Shown here in pieces: positions 16,346 to 26,794 of a DNA stretch of 64,000 nt. Location of the stretch: the NCBI RefSeq assembly GCF_006575665.1, contig NZ_CP041253.1, forward strand, positions 2,145,001 to 2,209,000, given 5' to 3'. Source of the DNA: Echinicola soli. GTDB taxonomy: Bacteria; Bacteroidota; Bacteroidia; Cytophagales; Cyclobacteriaceae. The notes under the pieces are model-generated. The model worked only from the letters and a program-made list of their open reading frames with translations, did no database searches and was not told the DNA's origin. Position 1 is the first letter of the stretch, and each line of letters starts with the position of its first letter. Both the position numbers and the translations under genes were made by a program.

Positions 16346-18820
16346 TTAGAGGCTACTCAATAACTGTTCCAAACTAACTTCATCTTGAATTAATACTTCC
16401 CTTGCTTTGCTCCCCTCAAAAGCACCTACTACTCCTGCAGCTTCCAGCTGGTCAATGATCCTTCCTGCGCGGTTATACCCAAGCTTTAACTTTCTCTGTA
16501 TCAGCGAGGTGCTTCCTTGCTGATGCATTACGATCAACCTGGCGGCATCTTCAAAAAGCGGATCACGATCGCTAAGGTCCACTTCCCCCACACTGCTGTC
16601 TCCATCTTCCCCTTCAAATTCCGGCAAAAGATAAGCATCACTGTATCCTCGCTGCTCTCCGATCCATTCACATACCCTTTCTACTTCAGGCGTGTCCAAG
16701 AAAGCACACTGAAGGCGGATGACATCAGAGCCCTGCGATAGCAGCATGTCCCCCATGCCAATAAGCTGTTCGGCGCCACCTGCGTCCAAGATAGTCCTAC
16801 TGTCCACTTTGGAAGTCACCCTAAAAGACAGCCTGGCAGGAAAGTTTGCTTTGATGATACCAGTAATCACATTTACGGATGGACGCTGTGTGGCCACTAC
16901 CAGGTGGATTCCGATCGCCCTTGCCAGCTGGGCCAGCCGAGCTATTGGCCCTTCAATCTCTTTGCCTGCAGTCATCATTAAGTCCGCCAACTCGTCAATC
17001 ACCAGTACAATGTATGGCATGAATTTGTGCCCTTTTTCAGGGTTGAGCTTTCGGGCTACAAATTTGGAATTGTATTCTTTTAGGTTTCGGCAGCCCGCAT
17101 CTTTCAGAAGGTCATACCTGTTGTCCATCTCGATACATAGGGAATTTAGCGTGTAAATTACTTTCTTGGTATCGGTGATGATCGCATCTTCCGCGTTGGG
17201 CAGTTTGGCAAGGAAATGCCGTTCGATTTTATTGAATAAGGTCAATTCCACCTTCTTCGGATCGACCAATACAAATTTCAACTGCGAAGGGTGTTTCTTG
17301 TACACCAGTGATGCCAAGATTACATTCAAACCAACGGACTTACCCTGGCCAGTAGCACCGGCCATCAGCAGGTGGGGCATTTTGGCCAGGTCAAAGACAA
17401 AGACTTCATTGCTAATGGTTTTGCCCAGTGCAACAGGAAGGTCTTTATCACTCTTCATGAATTTTTCCGTTCCCAGTACGGATCCCGCAGCTACCAGTTC
17501 CCTGTTTTTATTGGGAACTTCTATACCAATGGTGCCTTTTCCGGGAATGGGGGCAATAATCCTAATTCCCAGTGCCGCCAAACTCAGGGCGATATCATCC
17601 TCCAGGTTTTTGATCTTTGAAATTTTTACCCCGGGATCAGGGACAATTTCATATAACGTGACGGTAGGGCCAATGGTCGCTTTGATCTCTTGAATCCCGA
17701 TTTTGAAATTGACCAGGGTTTCGACGATCTTGTTTTTGTTTTCTTCCAGCTCTTGTCGGGTCACGGTTACCTTTTGCTGGTCGTATTCATTGAGCAGGTC
17801 AATACTCGGATATTGGTAACTAGGAAGATCGAGAGTGGGGTCGTAGGGATCCAGGTTCTCTACTTCGCTGACTTTCTTCTCTTCATGCGCACCCGTTTCT
17901 ACGGTGAACTTCTTATCGTCAGCTGCTTTTTCCTCTTCCTGCACATCATCGGCTGTTTCCAGTTCATCAATATTGAAGGCCGGTTCTGAAACAGGTGCCT
18001 TTTTCTTCTCAGCTTGGTTGGATTTGATCGTCCAGCTCTGATCGTCTTCGTCCGGGTTTCCTTCCTCATCGACCATTGCCTCATCCTCTTCGCTCATTTC
18101 TGCCTGCATGCTGCTCCTTGCCTCTTTTACCACAGGAGCTGTAGGTTCATGGGCAGGTATTGGACCGTCAGATCCTAGATCGCTCTGTAGCCAGTCAATA
18201 TGGGTGATGTTAAAGAAAAATATGACGAAGATCAGCAGTGAGCCAAAGATCAAAATGAACGTTCCCCAGCCTAGAAACTCATCCGCTAGTACGGCCATTT
18301 CGTAGCCAAATCCTCCGCTTAGAAACTGTAGGTAGTTGAAGCCTTTCAGGATGTGGACCACATAGCCGAGTAAAAGTCCTAGCCAAAACACAAAGAACAA
18401 TCCAAAGGCACTGTACTGGGTCAAGGGAATCAAGGATTTTTTGAAGGCCCATTTGAAGCCAAGCAGAAATAGGAAAGGGGGCAATAAAAAGGCTGCCAAT
18501 CCAAACCATCTAAAGATCAACCAATGGGATACATAAGCACCCGCATATCCAAGCCAGTTTCTGGCCTCAGCGGCATTTTGTCGCAAAGTAACTTCTGGGT
18601 TTCCGCCTGTTACTACGCTTTGATCCGCAGGGCCCGAGAACAAGTATCCCAAAAAGGCAAAGAACAAAAATAGCCCGACCATCATAAACAATATTCCAAA
18701 TGAGAGCCCTATTTTCTTGTCTTTTAGCGCTCCCAATGAAAAGTTAAATGATGAGCTTTTCTTCTTTTTGGCTTTTTCTTTTTTTCTGAATGTATTTGAT
18801 TTATAAGTGTTTGAAGCCAT
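16346..18820 (-). CDS. ftsK: DNA translocase FtsK/SpoIIIE
   Basis: The 824-residue protein pumps DNA at the division septum and activates Xer recombination. The N-terminal 200 residues hold about four membrane segments (for example IGLSFGILFMMVGLFLFFAF). A long acidic linker (about 215-310) follows. The motor domain has Walker A GATGQGKS at about 486 and Walker B VLVIDELADL at about 602. The C-terminal winged-helix gamma domain (SLIQRKLKLGYNRAGRIIDQ) reads KOPS-like sites. Its partner xerD is also in this window (38022-38927), though far away. It probably shares a transcript with lolA. Confidence 0.96.
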   Translation of the reverse strand: MASNTYKSNTFRKKEKAKKKKSSSFNFSLGALKDKKIGLSFGILFMMVGLFLFFAFLGYLFSGPADQSVVTGGNPEVTLRQNAAEARNWLGYAGAYVSHWLIFRWFGLAAFLLPPFLFLLGFKWAFKKSLIPLTQYSAFGLFFVFWLGLLLGYVVHILKGFNYLQFLSGGFGYEMAVLADEFLGWGTFILIFGSLLIFVIFFFNITHIDWLQSDLGSDGPIPAHEPTAPVVKEARSSMQAEMSEEDEAMVDEEGNPDEDDQSWTIKSNQAEKKKAPVSEPAFNIDELETADDVQEEEKAADDKKFTVETGAHEEKKVSEVENLDPYDPTLDLPSYQYPSIDLLNEYDQQKVTVTRQELEENKNKIVETLVNFKIGIQEIKATIGPTVTLYEIVPDPGVKISKIKNLEDDIALSLAALGIRIIAPIPGKGTIGIEVPNKNRELVAAGSVLGTEKFMKSDKDLPVALGKTISNEVFVFDLAKMPHLLMAGATGQGKSVGLNVILASLVYKKHPSQLKFVLVDPKKVELTLFNKIERHFLAKLPNAEDAIITDTKKVIYTLNSLCIEMDNRYDLLKDAGCRNLKEYNSKFVARKLNPEKGHKFMPYIVLVIDELADLMMTAGKEIEGPIARLAQLARAIGIHLVVATQRPSVNVITGIIKANFPARLSFRVTSKVDSRTILDAGGAEQLIGMGDMLLSQGSDVIRLQCAFLDTPEVERVCEWIGEQRGYSDAYLLPEFEGEDGDSSVGEVDLSDRDPLFEDAARLIVMHQQGSTSLIQRKLKLGYNRAGRIIDQLEAAGVVGAFEGSKAREVLIQDEVSLEQLLSSL

Positions 18821-18883
18821 AATTCTTCAATATGTCCCTGGTATAATAGGTAAGTTAATTGTAATCGACTAATAATTAAAGCA

Positions 18884-19930
18884 TCATTTGCTGTAATGCT
18901 CTTTTAGGCCTTTTTTGATGGCTTTCATCAATCCTGGCCCTTCGTAAATCATCCCAGAGTAAACCTGTACCAATGAAGCACCTGCCTCAAGCTTTTCGAT
19001 AGCGTCATGAGCACTGAAAATCCCTCCCACGCCGATAATAGGAAAAGCTTTTTTGGATTTCTCGGACAGGTAACGAATGACTTCCGTACTTCTTTTACCA
19101 AGGACCTTGCCACTAACGCCTCCTGCACCCACGGCTTCCACCTTGCTGGCATCCGTCCTTAGCCCAGATCTGTCTATGGTCGTGTTGGTCGCTATCACGC
19201 CATCGATCTGTGTCTCTTTGACAATTTCGATGATGTCATCCAGCTGTCCGTCTGTAAGGTCTGGGGCTATTTTAAGTAAAATAGGTTTGGGATGGTCTTT
19301 TTGGTCATTGCGCTCTTTTACGACGGATAGCAGTTGTTTGAGCGGTTCTTTTTCTTGGAGATCACGAAGGTTGGGCGTATTGGGAGAGCTGACATTCACC
19401 ACAAAGTAGTCCACATAGGCATGCAAGGCGTCCAAACAATATAAATAGTCTGATGCAGCATGTTCGTTAGGGGTGACCTTGTTTTTTCCAATATTACCAC
19501 CTATCAGTACCTTGGAAGTTCGCTTTTTCAATCTTTTCACAGCTTCGTCCACACCGCCGTTGTTAAAGCCCATGCGGTTGACCAGTGCTTCGTCTTCTGG
19601 TAGCCGAAACAGCCTTGGCTGGGGGTTGCCATCTTGAGGTTTTGGGGTCAGCGTGCCTATCTCGATGAAGCCAAACCCCAACATAGCCATTTCATCAATC
19701 AACTTGGCATCCTTGTCAAATCCAGCTGCCAATCCTACGGGATTTCTAAACTTCAGGCCAAAAACCACCCGCTCCAGTGATGGGTGCTCATACCCCAGCA
19801 TGCTTTTGATGACACCTTTCACCAATGGCAAATTAAATGTGCTTTTTGTCAGTGAAAAGGTGAAGTGATGGGCTTCCTCTGCGCTTTTCTGGAATAAAAA
19901 TGGCTTTAAAAGGGATTTGTACACAGACAT
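18884..19930 (-). CDS. pyrD: Dihydroorotate dehydrogenase (quinone), class 2
   Basis: This membrane-associated flavoenzyme oxidises dihydroorotate to orotate and passes electrons to menaquinone. The 348-residue length and N-terminal helical extension fit class 2. Motifs include [27 protein letters not shown], the catalytic-serine block [12 protein letters not shown] and the FMN phosphate-binding [11 protein letters not shown]. The last strand has [14 protein letters not shown]. It is upstream of ftsK on the same strand with a 63-base gap. It and pyrF are the only pyrimidine genes here and are not adjacent. Confidence 0.95.
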   Translation of the reverse strand: MSVYKSLLKPFLFQKSAEEAHHFTFSLTKSTFNLPLVKGVIKSMLGYEHPSLERVVFGLKFRNPVGLAAGFDKDAKLIDEMAMLGFGFIEIGTLTPKPQDGNPQPRLFRLPEDEALVNRMGFNNGGVDEAVKRLKKRTSKVLIGGNIGKNKVTPNEHAASDYLYCLDALHAYVDYFVVNVSSPNTPNLRDLQEKEPLKQLLSVVKERNDQKDHPKPILLKIAPDLTDGQLDDIIEIVKETQIDGVIATNTTIDRSGLRTDASKVEAVGAGGVSGKVLGKRSTEVIRYLSEKSKKAFPIIGVGGIFSAHDAIEKLEAGASLVQVYSGMIYEGPGLMKAIKKGLKEHYSK

Positions 19931-20253
19931 TGTCGATTGATTTATCCGCTAAATTAATTGAATTAGACGAAACCTTCATGATGGAATAATTAATATATAG
20001 AAATCAATTACGAATCGTCAACATTAATTGTCTCCTAAAGCCTGAAAAGCAAGCACCTATTTCTTCTTATCGTTTTTGAAGAAGAAGTTAACGGATGAAC
20101 CTTGACTTCTCCTTTTTATCCTAATGACTTGTGGAAATAGCAAAGATTGTATTAGAGATGGGTAAGGCTATTGAAAAATCCCATTAAGGCATATGCACTA
20201 TTTTTCTTATATTTACTCATTATTCCTTTTCTAAAATTTTATCGTTTTTGTAA
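19931..20253. other. Divergent intergenic region pyrD / GH95
   Basis: This 323-base gap separates divergent genes and should hold both promoters, but no clear TTTG-N19-TAnnTTTG pair is visible. A weak inverted repeat (ttcttctt, aagaagaag) lies at about 20060-20090. No small gene is evident. Confidence 0.5.
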
Positions 20254-22656
20254 ATGATTAACAGAAAACCCTTAATGATGCATAAATTTACCCTGATCCT
20301 CGGTCTTTTGGTGGGCGGTACTTTGTTTTCCTGCTCTCCTAATGTTTCCAATGAAAATCAAGATACTGCTTCCACCGTGCTGTGGTACGAACAGCCTGCT
20401 GCCACATGGGAAGAAGCTTTGCCAGTAGGGAATGGGCGATTGGGTGCCATGGTCTTCGGGCAGACAAATACAGAAAGAATCCAGCTCAATGAGGACTCCA
20501 TGTGGCCGGGAGCTGCTGATTGGGGAGATAGCAAAGGTACACCAGCAGACTTGGCTAAGCTTCGAAAACTGGTAAAGTCCGGAAAGGTCCACCAAGCGGA
20601 CAAAAGCATTATCGATATGTTTTCCTATAAGGCAATCGTACGTTCCCATCAGACCATGGGAGATCTTTATATTGACTTTGGTGAGGATAGGGAGATTAAA
20701 AACTATACACGAAAGCTGAGCTTGGATGATGCCTTGGCCACGGTGAGTTATCAGTCAGGAGGGGCGCAATTCACCGAAGAAGTTTTTGCTTCTGCCGTAG
20801 ATGACGTATTGGTCATTCGTCTTACCACCACAGATGAAGCAGGGATGGATTTTAACCTTAGCTTAGATCGTCCTGAAGATAATGGTCACCCCACCGTACA
20901 GGTAAATGCTCCATCAGATAATGAATTGATCATGAACGGGGAAGTGACCCAATATGAGGGGAGTAAAGGAGGTCAGCCCACGCCGTTGGATTATGGGGTG
21001 AAATTCCAGACCAAGCTTAAGGTCATCCCTACAGGAGGGACCACTTCGGTGGAAAATGGAGCTTTGCGCTTGGAAGGGGTCAAGGAAGCCACGATTTATT
21101 TGGTCTGTAACACTTCTTATTACCATGAAGATTACGCTGCGAAAAACGATGAATCACTACAAGGGTTGGACTCAAAAGGATTCAAGGAGCTGCTTTCTGC
21201 CCATAAAGAGGATTTCAGCCAGTTCTATTCCCGGGTGGACCTGGATCTGGGAGACCATGAGCTTGACAGCCTAGCTACTGATAAGCGCCTTAAAAGGGTT
21301 CAGGATGGTGCTAAGGACGCAGGATTAGCTGCTACCTTGTTCCAATATGGCAGATATTTGCTTATCTCTTCATCACGCCCGGGGACTAACCCCGCCAATC
21401 TCCAAGGGCTATGGAACAAAGACATCAAAGCACCATGGAATGCAGATTACCACCTTAATATTAACCTCCAAATGAACTATTGGCCGGCAGGCCCTACCAA
21501 CCTTTCCGAGATGCAGCTCCCTCTATTTGATTATGTGGATCAGTTAATAGAGCGGGGCAAGGTCACTGCTAAGGACCAATACGGTATCCATCGAGGAAGT
21601 GTGATGCACCAGGCTTCTGACCTGTGGGCTGCTCCTTGGATGCGTGCAAAGAGGGCTTATTGGGGCGCGTGGATTCATGGAGGTGGCTGGATATCCAGAC
21701 ACTACTGGGAACACTTCCAGTTTACCGGCGATACCACTTTTCTGAAAGAGAGAGGGTATCCCGCTCTAAAAGAATTCGCAGCTTTCTATATGGACTGGCT
21801 TCAGAAGGACGAACAGACAGGATTATATATTTCTTACCCTGAAACATCCCCCGAAAACTCCTACTTGGCTCATGATGGCGAGCCTGCAGCAGTATCCTAT
21901 GGTGCTGCCATGGGACATCAAATCATTAGGGATGTGTTCCAGAATACCCTTGCTGCTGCAAAGGTGCTCTCCATCGAAAATAACTTCACCAAGGAGGTTG
22001 AAGAGAAATTGGCCGTGCTGTACCCAGGAGTGGCTATCGGCCCTGATGGGAGGATTTTGGAATGGAATGAGCCCTATGAAGAACCAGAAAAAGGGCATCG
22101 GCACATGTCCCATCTCTATGCACTGCATCCCGCAGATGACATCACGGAAAGCATTCCCGAAGCATTTGCCGGAGCACAAAAAACCATCGATTACCGCCTC
22201 CAGCACGGCGGGGCAGGCACTGGATGGAGCCGAGCCTGGATGATCAGTTTTAACGCGCGGCTTCTGGATAAGGAATCGGCAGAAGATAACTTGTACAAGC
22301 TCCTCCAGGTTTCCACAGGGAAAAACCTATTCAATGAACATCCTCCTTTTCAAATTGATGGAAATTTTGGATATACTGCAGGGATAGCCGAATTGTTGTT
22401 GCAATCCCATGAAGACTTCCTTCGTATTCTTCCCGCGCTGCCAGAAAGTTGGCAAAATGGATCCGTAAAAGGCTTGGTGGCCAGAGGAAACATTGAAGTG
22501 GATATCATTTGGGAAGGCGGGCAGCTGCTGAAACTTGGTCTAAAGAGTGCTTCTAACCAAACCAAACCCATTTTCTACAACGGTAATAAATTGGCCCTCA
22601 CACTCGCAGCCAATGAAAAAATTTGGTTGGATAAAGATTTTAACCTGATTGACTAG
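20254..22656 (+). CDS. GH95 alpha-L-fucosidase/galactosidase-type lipoprotein
   Basis: The 800-residue protein is a glycoside hydrolase family 95 member, inverting enzymes that remove alpha-1,2-L-fucose or alpha-L-galactose. A lipoprotein signal ends at Cys27 (GTLFSC), so it is probably anchored at the cell surface or in the periplasm. The N-terminal beta-sandwich starts with WEEALPVGNGRLGAMVFG. The catalytic (alpha/alpha)6 barrel shows HLNINLQMNYW (400-410; Asn402 and Asn404 fit the activating asparagines of AfcA), ETSPEN (Glu534 as probable general acid) and QIDGNFG (Asp702). The start could also be ATG 20275 or 20278, giving a more usual signal peptide. It lies upstream of the SusC/SusD region on the same strand, but 900 bases away. 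Confidence 0.92.
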   Translation: MINRKPLMMHKFTLILGLLVGGTLFSCSPNVSNENQDTASTVLWYEQPAATWEEALPVGNGRLGAMVFGQTNTERIQLNEDSMWPGAADWGDSKGTPADLAKLRKLVKSGKVHQADKSIIDMFSYKAIVRSHQTMGDLYIDFGEDREIKNYTRKLSLDDALATVSYQSGGAQFTEEVFASAVDDVLVIRLTTTDEAGMDFNLSLDRPEDNGHPTVQVNAPSDNELIMNGEVTQYEGSKGGQPTPLDYGVKFQTKLKVIPTGGTTSVENGALRLEGVKEATIYLVCNTSYYHEDYAAKNDESLQGLDSKGFKELLSAHKEDFSQFYSRVDLDLGDHELDSLATDKRLKRVQDGAKDAGLAATLFQYGRYLLISSSRPGTNPANLQGLWNKDIKAPWNADYHLNINLQMNYWPAGPTNLSEMQLPLFDYVDQLIERGKVTAKDQYGIHRGSVMHQASDLWAAPWMRAKRAYWGAWIHGGGWISRHYWEHFQFTGDTTFLKERGYPALKEFAAFYMDWLQKDEQTGLYISYPETSPENSYLAHDGEPAAVSYGAAMGHQIIRDVFQNTLAAAKVLSIENNFTKEVEEKLAVLYPGVAIGPDGRILEWNEPYEEPEKGHRHMSHLYALHPADDITESIPEAFAGAQKTIDYRLQHGGAGTGWSRAWMISFNARLLDKESAEDNLYKLLQVSTGKNLFNEHPPFQIDGNFGYTAGIAELLLQSHEDFLRILPALPESWQNGSVKGLVARGNIEVDIIWEGGQLLKLGLKSASNQTKPIFYNGNKLALTLAANEKIWLDKDFNLID

Positions 22657-22683
22657 ATGGTGTGATCCATCAAATTGCCCAGG

Positions 22684-22807
22684 AGGCTGTCTCAAAACTA
22701 CCGCATCATTTTGATAACAGTAGAAGGCTTACTGTTTTTTTATAGTGAAGTATAAGATTTTTTTACGCCTTCAGAATGATGAGTGATTCCAGTTTATGAG
22801 ACAGCCT
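22684..22807. repeat. MITE-like element with aggctgtctca terminal inverted repeats
   Basis: The ends are aggctgtctca and tgagacagcct. Inner positions also pair (aaaact with agttta; catcattttga with tcagaatgatg), so about 38 bases at each end are imperfectly complementary. There is no coding capacity in 124 bases. The same terminal sequence occurs once, unpaired, at 37873. The ends resemble those of insertion-sequence derivatives. It may also act as the transcript end for the GH95 gene. Confidence 0.6.
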
Positions 22808-22833
22808 TTTTATTAAACCCTATACGTTTCTAT

Positions 22834-23031
22834 ACCGGATCAAGCAATATTTCTGGGGGACGAGATTTATAGGTGGCTATGGTAAGCATATTTCTCTTTA
22901 ATTTAACAATAGGGATGCGTGCTCCAGCATATAAAATCAGCGCAAATCTTATTAATCTGCGCCATCTGCGTGCTATCGGAACCAACCTTACCCCCCCCAA
23001 AAAAAAACTTTTCCACCTGACCCTCTATGCC
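22834..23031 (+). repeat. Dispersed repeat family B, long copy
   Basis: The order is ccggatcaagcaatatttct, ggtaagcatatttctcttta, gggatgcgtgctcc, then the core with cgcaaatcttattaatctgc and ctgcgtgctatcggaaccaa. A C-run and A-run follow, then the end block. It parallels 1537-1726 throughout. Confidence 0.75.
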
Positions 23032-23267
23032 TTTATTTTTTTACGTGAAACTGCATTTATCGGCTAGTTTCGTTGTTTTAGTAGTTTTTATTACCACTAA
23101 TTATAGTAATGATTCGATATCGAATCGCTATATCTTAGCTTTTAAATTTCGTTTGGTGCTTATTGTATTTTGAAGTGTTTTCAAATGCTTAATTTTTTAG
23201 TTAATAAATAATGTTTTGAAAATTTTACACTTAAAAAGTGTGTGTTTTTAGTAAATTTTACTACATT

Positions 23268-23285
23268 TATTTTTGTTCCGGAACA
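23268..23285 (+). promoter_or_regulatory. Possible -7 element and palindrome upstream of susC copy 1
   Basis: TATTTTTG (23268-23275) fits the -7 consensus and overlaps a perfect 12-base palindrome, tgttccggaaca (23274-23285), which could be an operator. No clear -33 TTTG lies 19 bases upstream (tttt instead). The start codon is 300 bases downstream, leaving a long leader with no gene in 23286-23587. Confidence 0.35.
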
Positions 23286-23587
23286 TTAAACGAAATTATT
23301 CAAAAGAAATAGCAAATAAGAAGCAATGAAATGATGTAAAATAAGATAGTGTTGCTACCAAATAAAATAGCGTAATACGTTTTAGCAGCCAGTACCTTGC
23401 CCCAACGGTAAGTGGCTTAAGTAGTCTTTCTTAATTCACCCTACTAAGATTTTGAAAAGGAAGACAGCCAGGCCGCCCGATTGCCTCATTTGTAAAAGCG
23501 GGCAAGGTTTTGCGGGGAATCCGGTTTAGCCTCATGGATTCTTTTAAGAGAAATACTTCTAATCATAACAACTAAACACACAACAGT

Positions 23588-26500
23588 ATGATGAAAAATA
23601 TACTCGTTTTTCTATGCACTTTTTGTTTGTACGGTCTCGCGACAGCACAGACAATTTCGGTGACCGGAAAGGTCACTGATGCCGATTCCGGGGAGCCTAT
23701 CCCCGCCGCTAATATCCTTATAAAAGGAACCGCTAAAGGAATGGTCTCGGACGTGGACGGTTCTTATCGTATCTCGATGGAGGAGGGACAGACCCTGGTA
23801 TTCTCTTTTATTGGCTATGACACACAGGAAGTCCCTGTAGCTGATCAGCATGAGATAAATGTCTCTTTAAAATCGAGCGCCTCCGATCTTGATGAATTTG
23901 TAGTCGTGGGGTATCAGTCGGTAGTCAAGAGGGATGTAACAGGTGCTGTAAACAGCATCCAAAGTGAACAGTTGGAGGCTATCCCTGTTACCAATGTTGC
24001 GACGCTCATCGGTACGCAGAGTACAGGGATCCAAAGCGTCAACATCAGTGGAGCAGCAGGTGCGAGAGGTGCTTTGGTCATTAGGGGGAATACAGCGGTA
24101 TCCAGCGGTCTCGATGGGGGTGAGCGGTTTACGGCATTTAGTAGCCCCCTGTATGTGGTCGATGGTGTCCAAACCTCCCTTGAGGACTTGGCGGGTTATG
24201 GTGTTTCCAATACGGATTATTTGGCTTCGCTGAATCCAAATGACATTGAAAGTATCGATATATTGAAAGATGCTTCCGCGTCTGCTATTTATGGATCACG
24301 GGGTGCCAACGGTGTGATCATCATCAAAACCAAGCGTGGTCAGGCATTGGATAAGCCTCAGTTTGACTTCTCCACAAGCATTGGGTTTCAGCCGATCCCT
24401 AATTTGGTGCCAATGCTGGCAGGGGCAGCAGAAAGAAGAACAAAAATGGGGATGTTGGAAAAATGGTGGGATCATGAATTCCTACTTTCAGACCATGTCC
24501 CCATCATGCTGACGGACAGCCTTAACCCAGCGTTCAATAATAGCGTGAATTATCAAGACCTTTTCTATCAGAAAGGCATTTCCCAGCGGTACAACCTGAG
24601 CATGAGGGGAGGCAGTGAGGAGACCAATTACCGTTTGTCATTTGGATATAATGATGACAAAGGTGTAGTAAAGGCAACGGGTTTTACACGTTACACCCTT
24701 AATGCCCATTTAAACACCAAGGTTGGAAAGAAGTTTACCAATCAATTTCTGGTAAACACTTCCTTTACCGAAAACCAAACAGGCCAGGGAAATCCAGGAG
24801 GAGGATCATTTAATCTGGACAACAGTCTCCCTACAAGCCCCAACAGCCTGAACTCTTCACTGTTCTATTTGCCCGAAGCTCAGAAACAATCTCTCCAGGG
24901 GGAACTTGATGAAAAGCTCAATACCGACGAACAGTTAAAAGTCACCTTTTCCAATTTTGCACAGTTGAAGATTATCGAAGGCTTGAAGCTCAATTCACAG
25001 CTTACATTTCAGTACGATCTGAACAAGAAAAACTTTTATGAACCATCCTCCATCAGGCCAAATGGTGATGGATTTGCCGCTTATTCCCTGTACACGAGGA
25101 AAAACCATGCCTCTGACCTCTATCTGGATTATTTCAAAACCTTCGGAGATCATGAGATCATTGCCATTGCGGGTAATCGTGTCGACTACAACAAGTATGA
25201 AGATATGAGAATGTCAGCGGTGGGCTTTGGAAGTGACGCCATCCAGGTAATCAACAACAGATATGAAAAAGACAATATCGATGGATACACGGATATCAGT
25301 GAGAATGCCCTTCTTTCCTATTATGCCAGGATGAGTTATAAATACAAGGACAAGTATCTATTGAGTGCCAACTTCAGTACAGATGGTTCTTCTCGATTTG
25401 GAAAGGATGTCCGCTGGGCCAAATTCGGCTCCTTATCCGCTGGCTGGGTGATTTCGGACGAACCATTTCTCAGGGAAGTGGCCGGGCATTGGCTGGATTT
25501 TGCAAAACTCCGGGCCAGCTGGGGAAGAAACGGCAAGCAGTTTAGCCAGAATTATTTGCGATTCGGTGCCTATAGCCTGGGATATGGCGGCACACCATCT
25601 GCAGGATACAATACCAACCAAATGAACGTATCTTCCTATGGAGGAATTACGGGAATAATTCCTAATTATGGCTCGATTGGCAATGACAAGCTGTCTTGGG
25701 AAGAATCCGAGCAATGGAACATTGGGTTTGATATAGCGATGCTTGATCAGCGGTTAAACCTTACTTTTGATGCTTACCATAAGAGTACTGACCAGTTGTT
25801 TTTTGATATTGATTTCCCCTCTTATTCGGGATATAATACTGCCAAAGCCAACGTCGCCGGGGTGCTGAACTATGGCTGGGAAGGTCAGATCCGCTATGAT
25901 ATTTTCCCAAGGGCCAGCCACTGGAAGCTCCAGCTTACCGCTGGTTTTGCCAAAAACGAGAACTATGTCAGCAAATTACCAAATGGCAACAGGGATTATC
26001 TGATCGGTTCCTATGGCTACGTGGTCGGCCGCCCGCTGAACTTATACAGGATTTTCCTCAATGACTATATTATAGATAATCTGGAGCAACTGCCAGTCAA
26101 TCCCTATACAGGAGAGCCCCTTACCGGAAAATCAGCCTGGGCTAGTATCCGTCCCGGACTACCGATTTGGAAGGATATCAATGGAGACTACCTCTTGGAT
26201 GAAGCAGGTGATCAGATCATGGCATTGGAATATTCTCCTGTTCCTGATATCCAGGGTAATTTCAATATTGATCTTCGTTATAAAGGCTGGTACCTACAGG
26301 CTTATAGTCAATTCTCTTTTGGCGCAGACATCATGAACACCGTACTGAATAGCTACATGGACAGGTATGACAGAGGTGGTACAAACTGGGCCACATCAGG
26401 CCTGGCTGATCTAAGCGAGTTTACCTTCTGGGAAAAACCAGGTGATGGTGCTGCAGGTGTACGCTTTCCTGCATTATTTCCTGCTGGCGGCGGTGAAAGT

Positions 26501-26782
26501 CCCTTTTACGCTTTCAGGGGAAATCAGTCTTTATGGATAGAAAGTGGAGATTACTGGAAGATTACCAATGCTTCTGTTGGCCACATGTTCAATAAGGACA
26601 CCTTTATAAAAAAACTAGGTCTGAGTCGATTAAGGGTTTATATCTCAGTATTGAATCCCTATCAATGGCAAAAATCCAAGAGTGTCGTAGATGCCTCCAT
26701 GGTAGATGCACGAGGACATGTATTGGGTAATGGATACCCGCAAGCTCAAACTTATTTCTTTGGTCTAGATGCTAGATTCTAA
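23588..26782 (+). CDS. SusC-type TonB-dependent outer-membrane transporter, copy 1
   Basis: The 1064-residue protein has a signal peptide (1-20), a CarboxypepD-like domain (about 22-105, VTGKVTDADSGEPIPAANI) and the SusC junction VVVGYQSVVKRDVTGAV. The plug contains YVVDGVQTS, SIDILKDASASAIYGSRGANGVIIIKTK (shown here in description only up to its key SRGANG), and a long barrel follows, ending YFFGLDARF. SusC proteins import oligosaccharides captured by SusD. There is no N-terminal anti-sigma-interaction (STN) domain, so ECF/anti-sigma signalling is unlikely. SusD follows after 12 bases. It is a paralogue of the gene at 31274, with near-identical tracts alternating with diverged ones. Confidence 0.95.
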   Translation: MMKNILVFLCTFCLYGLATAQTISVTGKVTDADSGEPIPAANILIKGTAKGMVSDVDGSYRISMEEGQTLVFSFIGYDTQEVPVADQHEINVSLKSSASDLDEFVVVGYQSVVKRDVTGAVNSIQSEQLEAIPVTNVATLIGTQSTGIQSVNISGAAGARGALVIRGNTAVSSGLDGGERFTAFSSPLYVVDGVQTSLEDLAGYGVSNTDYLASLNPNDIESIDILKDASASAIYGSRGANGVIIIKTKRGQALDKPQFDFSTSIGFQPIPNLVPMLAGAAERRTKMGMLEKWWDHEFLLSDHVPIMLTDSLNPAFNNSVNYQDLFYQKGISQRYNLSMRGGSEETNYRLSFGYNDDKGVVKATGFTRYTLNAHLNTKVGKKFTNQFLVNTSFTENQTGQGNPGGGSFNLDNSLPTSPNSLNSSLFYLPEAQKQSLQGELDEKLNTDEQLKVTFSNFAQLKIIEGLKLNSQLTFQYDLNKKNFYEPSSIRPNGDGFAAYSLYTRKNHASDLYLDYFKTFGDHEIIAIAGNRVDYNKYEDMRMSAVGFGSDAIQVINNRYEKDNIDGYTDISENALLSYYARMSYKYKDKYLLSANFSTDGSSRFGKDVRWAKFGSLSAGWVISDEPFLREVAGHWLDFAKLRASWGRNGKQFSQNYLRFGAYSLGYGGTPSAGYNTNQMNVSSYGGITGIIPNYGSIGNDKLSWEESEQWNIGFDIAMLDQRLNLTFDAYHKSTDQLFFDIDFPSYSGYNTAKANVAGVLNYGWEGQIRYDIFPRASHWKLQLTAGFAKNENYVSKLPNGNRDYLIGSYGYVVGRPLNLYRIFLNDYIIDNLEQLPVNPYTGEPLTGKSAWASIRPGLPIWKDINGDYLLDEAGDQIMALEYSPVPDIQGNFNIDLRYKGWYLQAYSQFSFGADIMNTVLNSYMDRYDRGGTNWATSGLADLSEFTFWEKPGDGAAGVRFPALFPAGGGESPFYAFRGNQSLWIESGDYWKITNASVGHMFNKDTFIKKLGLSRLRVYISVLNPYQWQKSKSVVDASMVDARGHVLGNGYPQAQTYFFGLDARF

Positions 26783-26794
26783 AAATTGAACACC

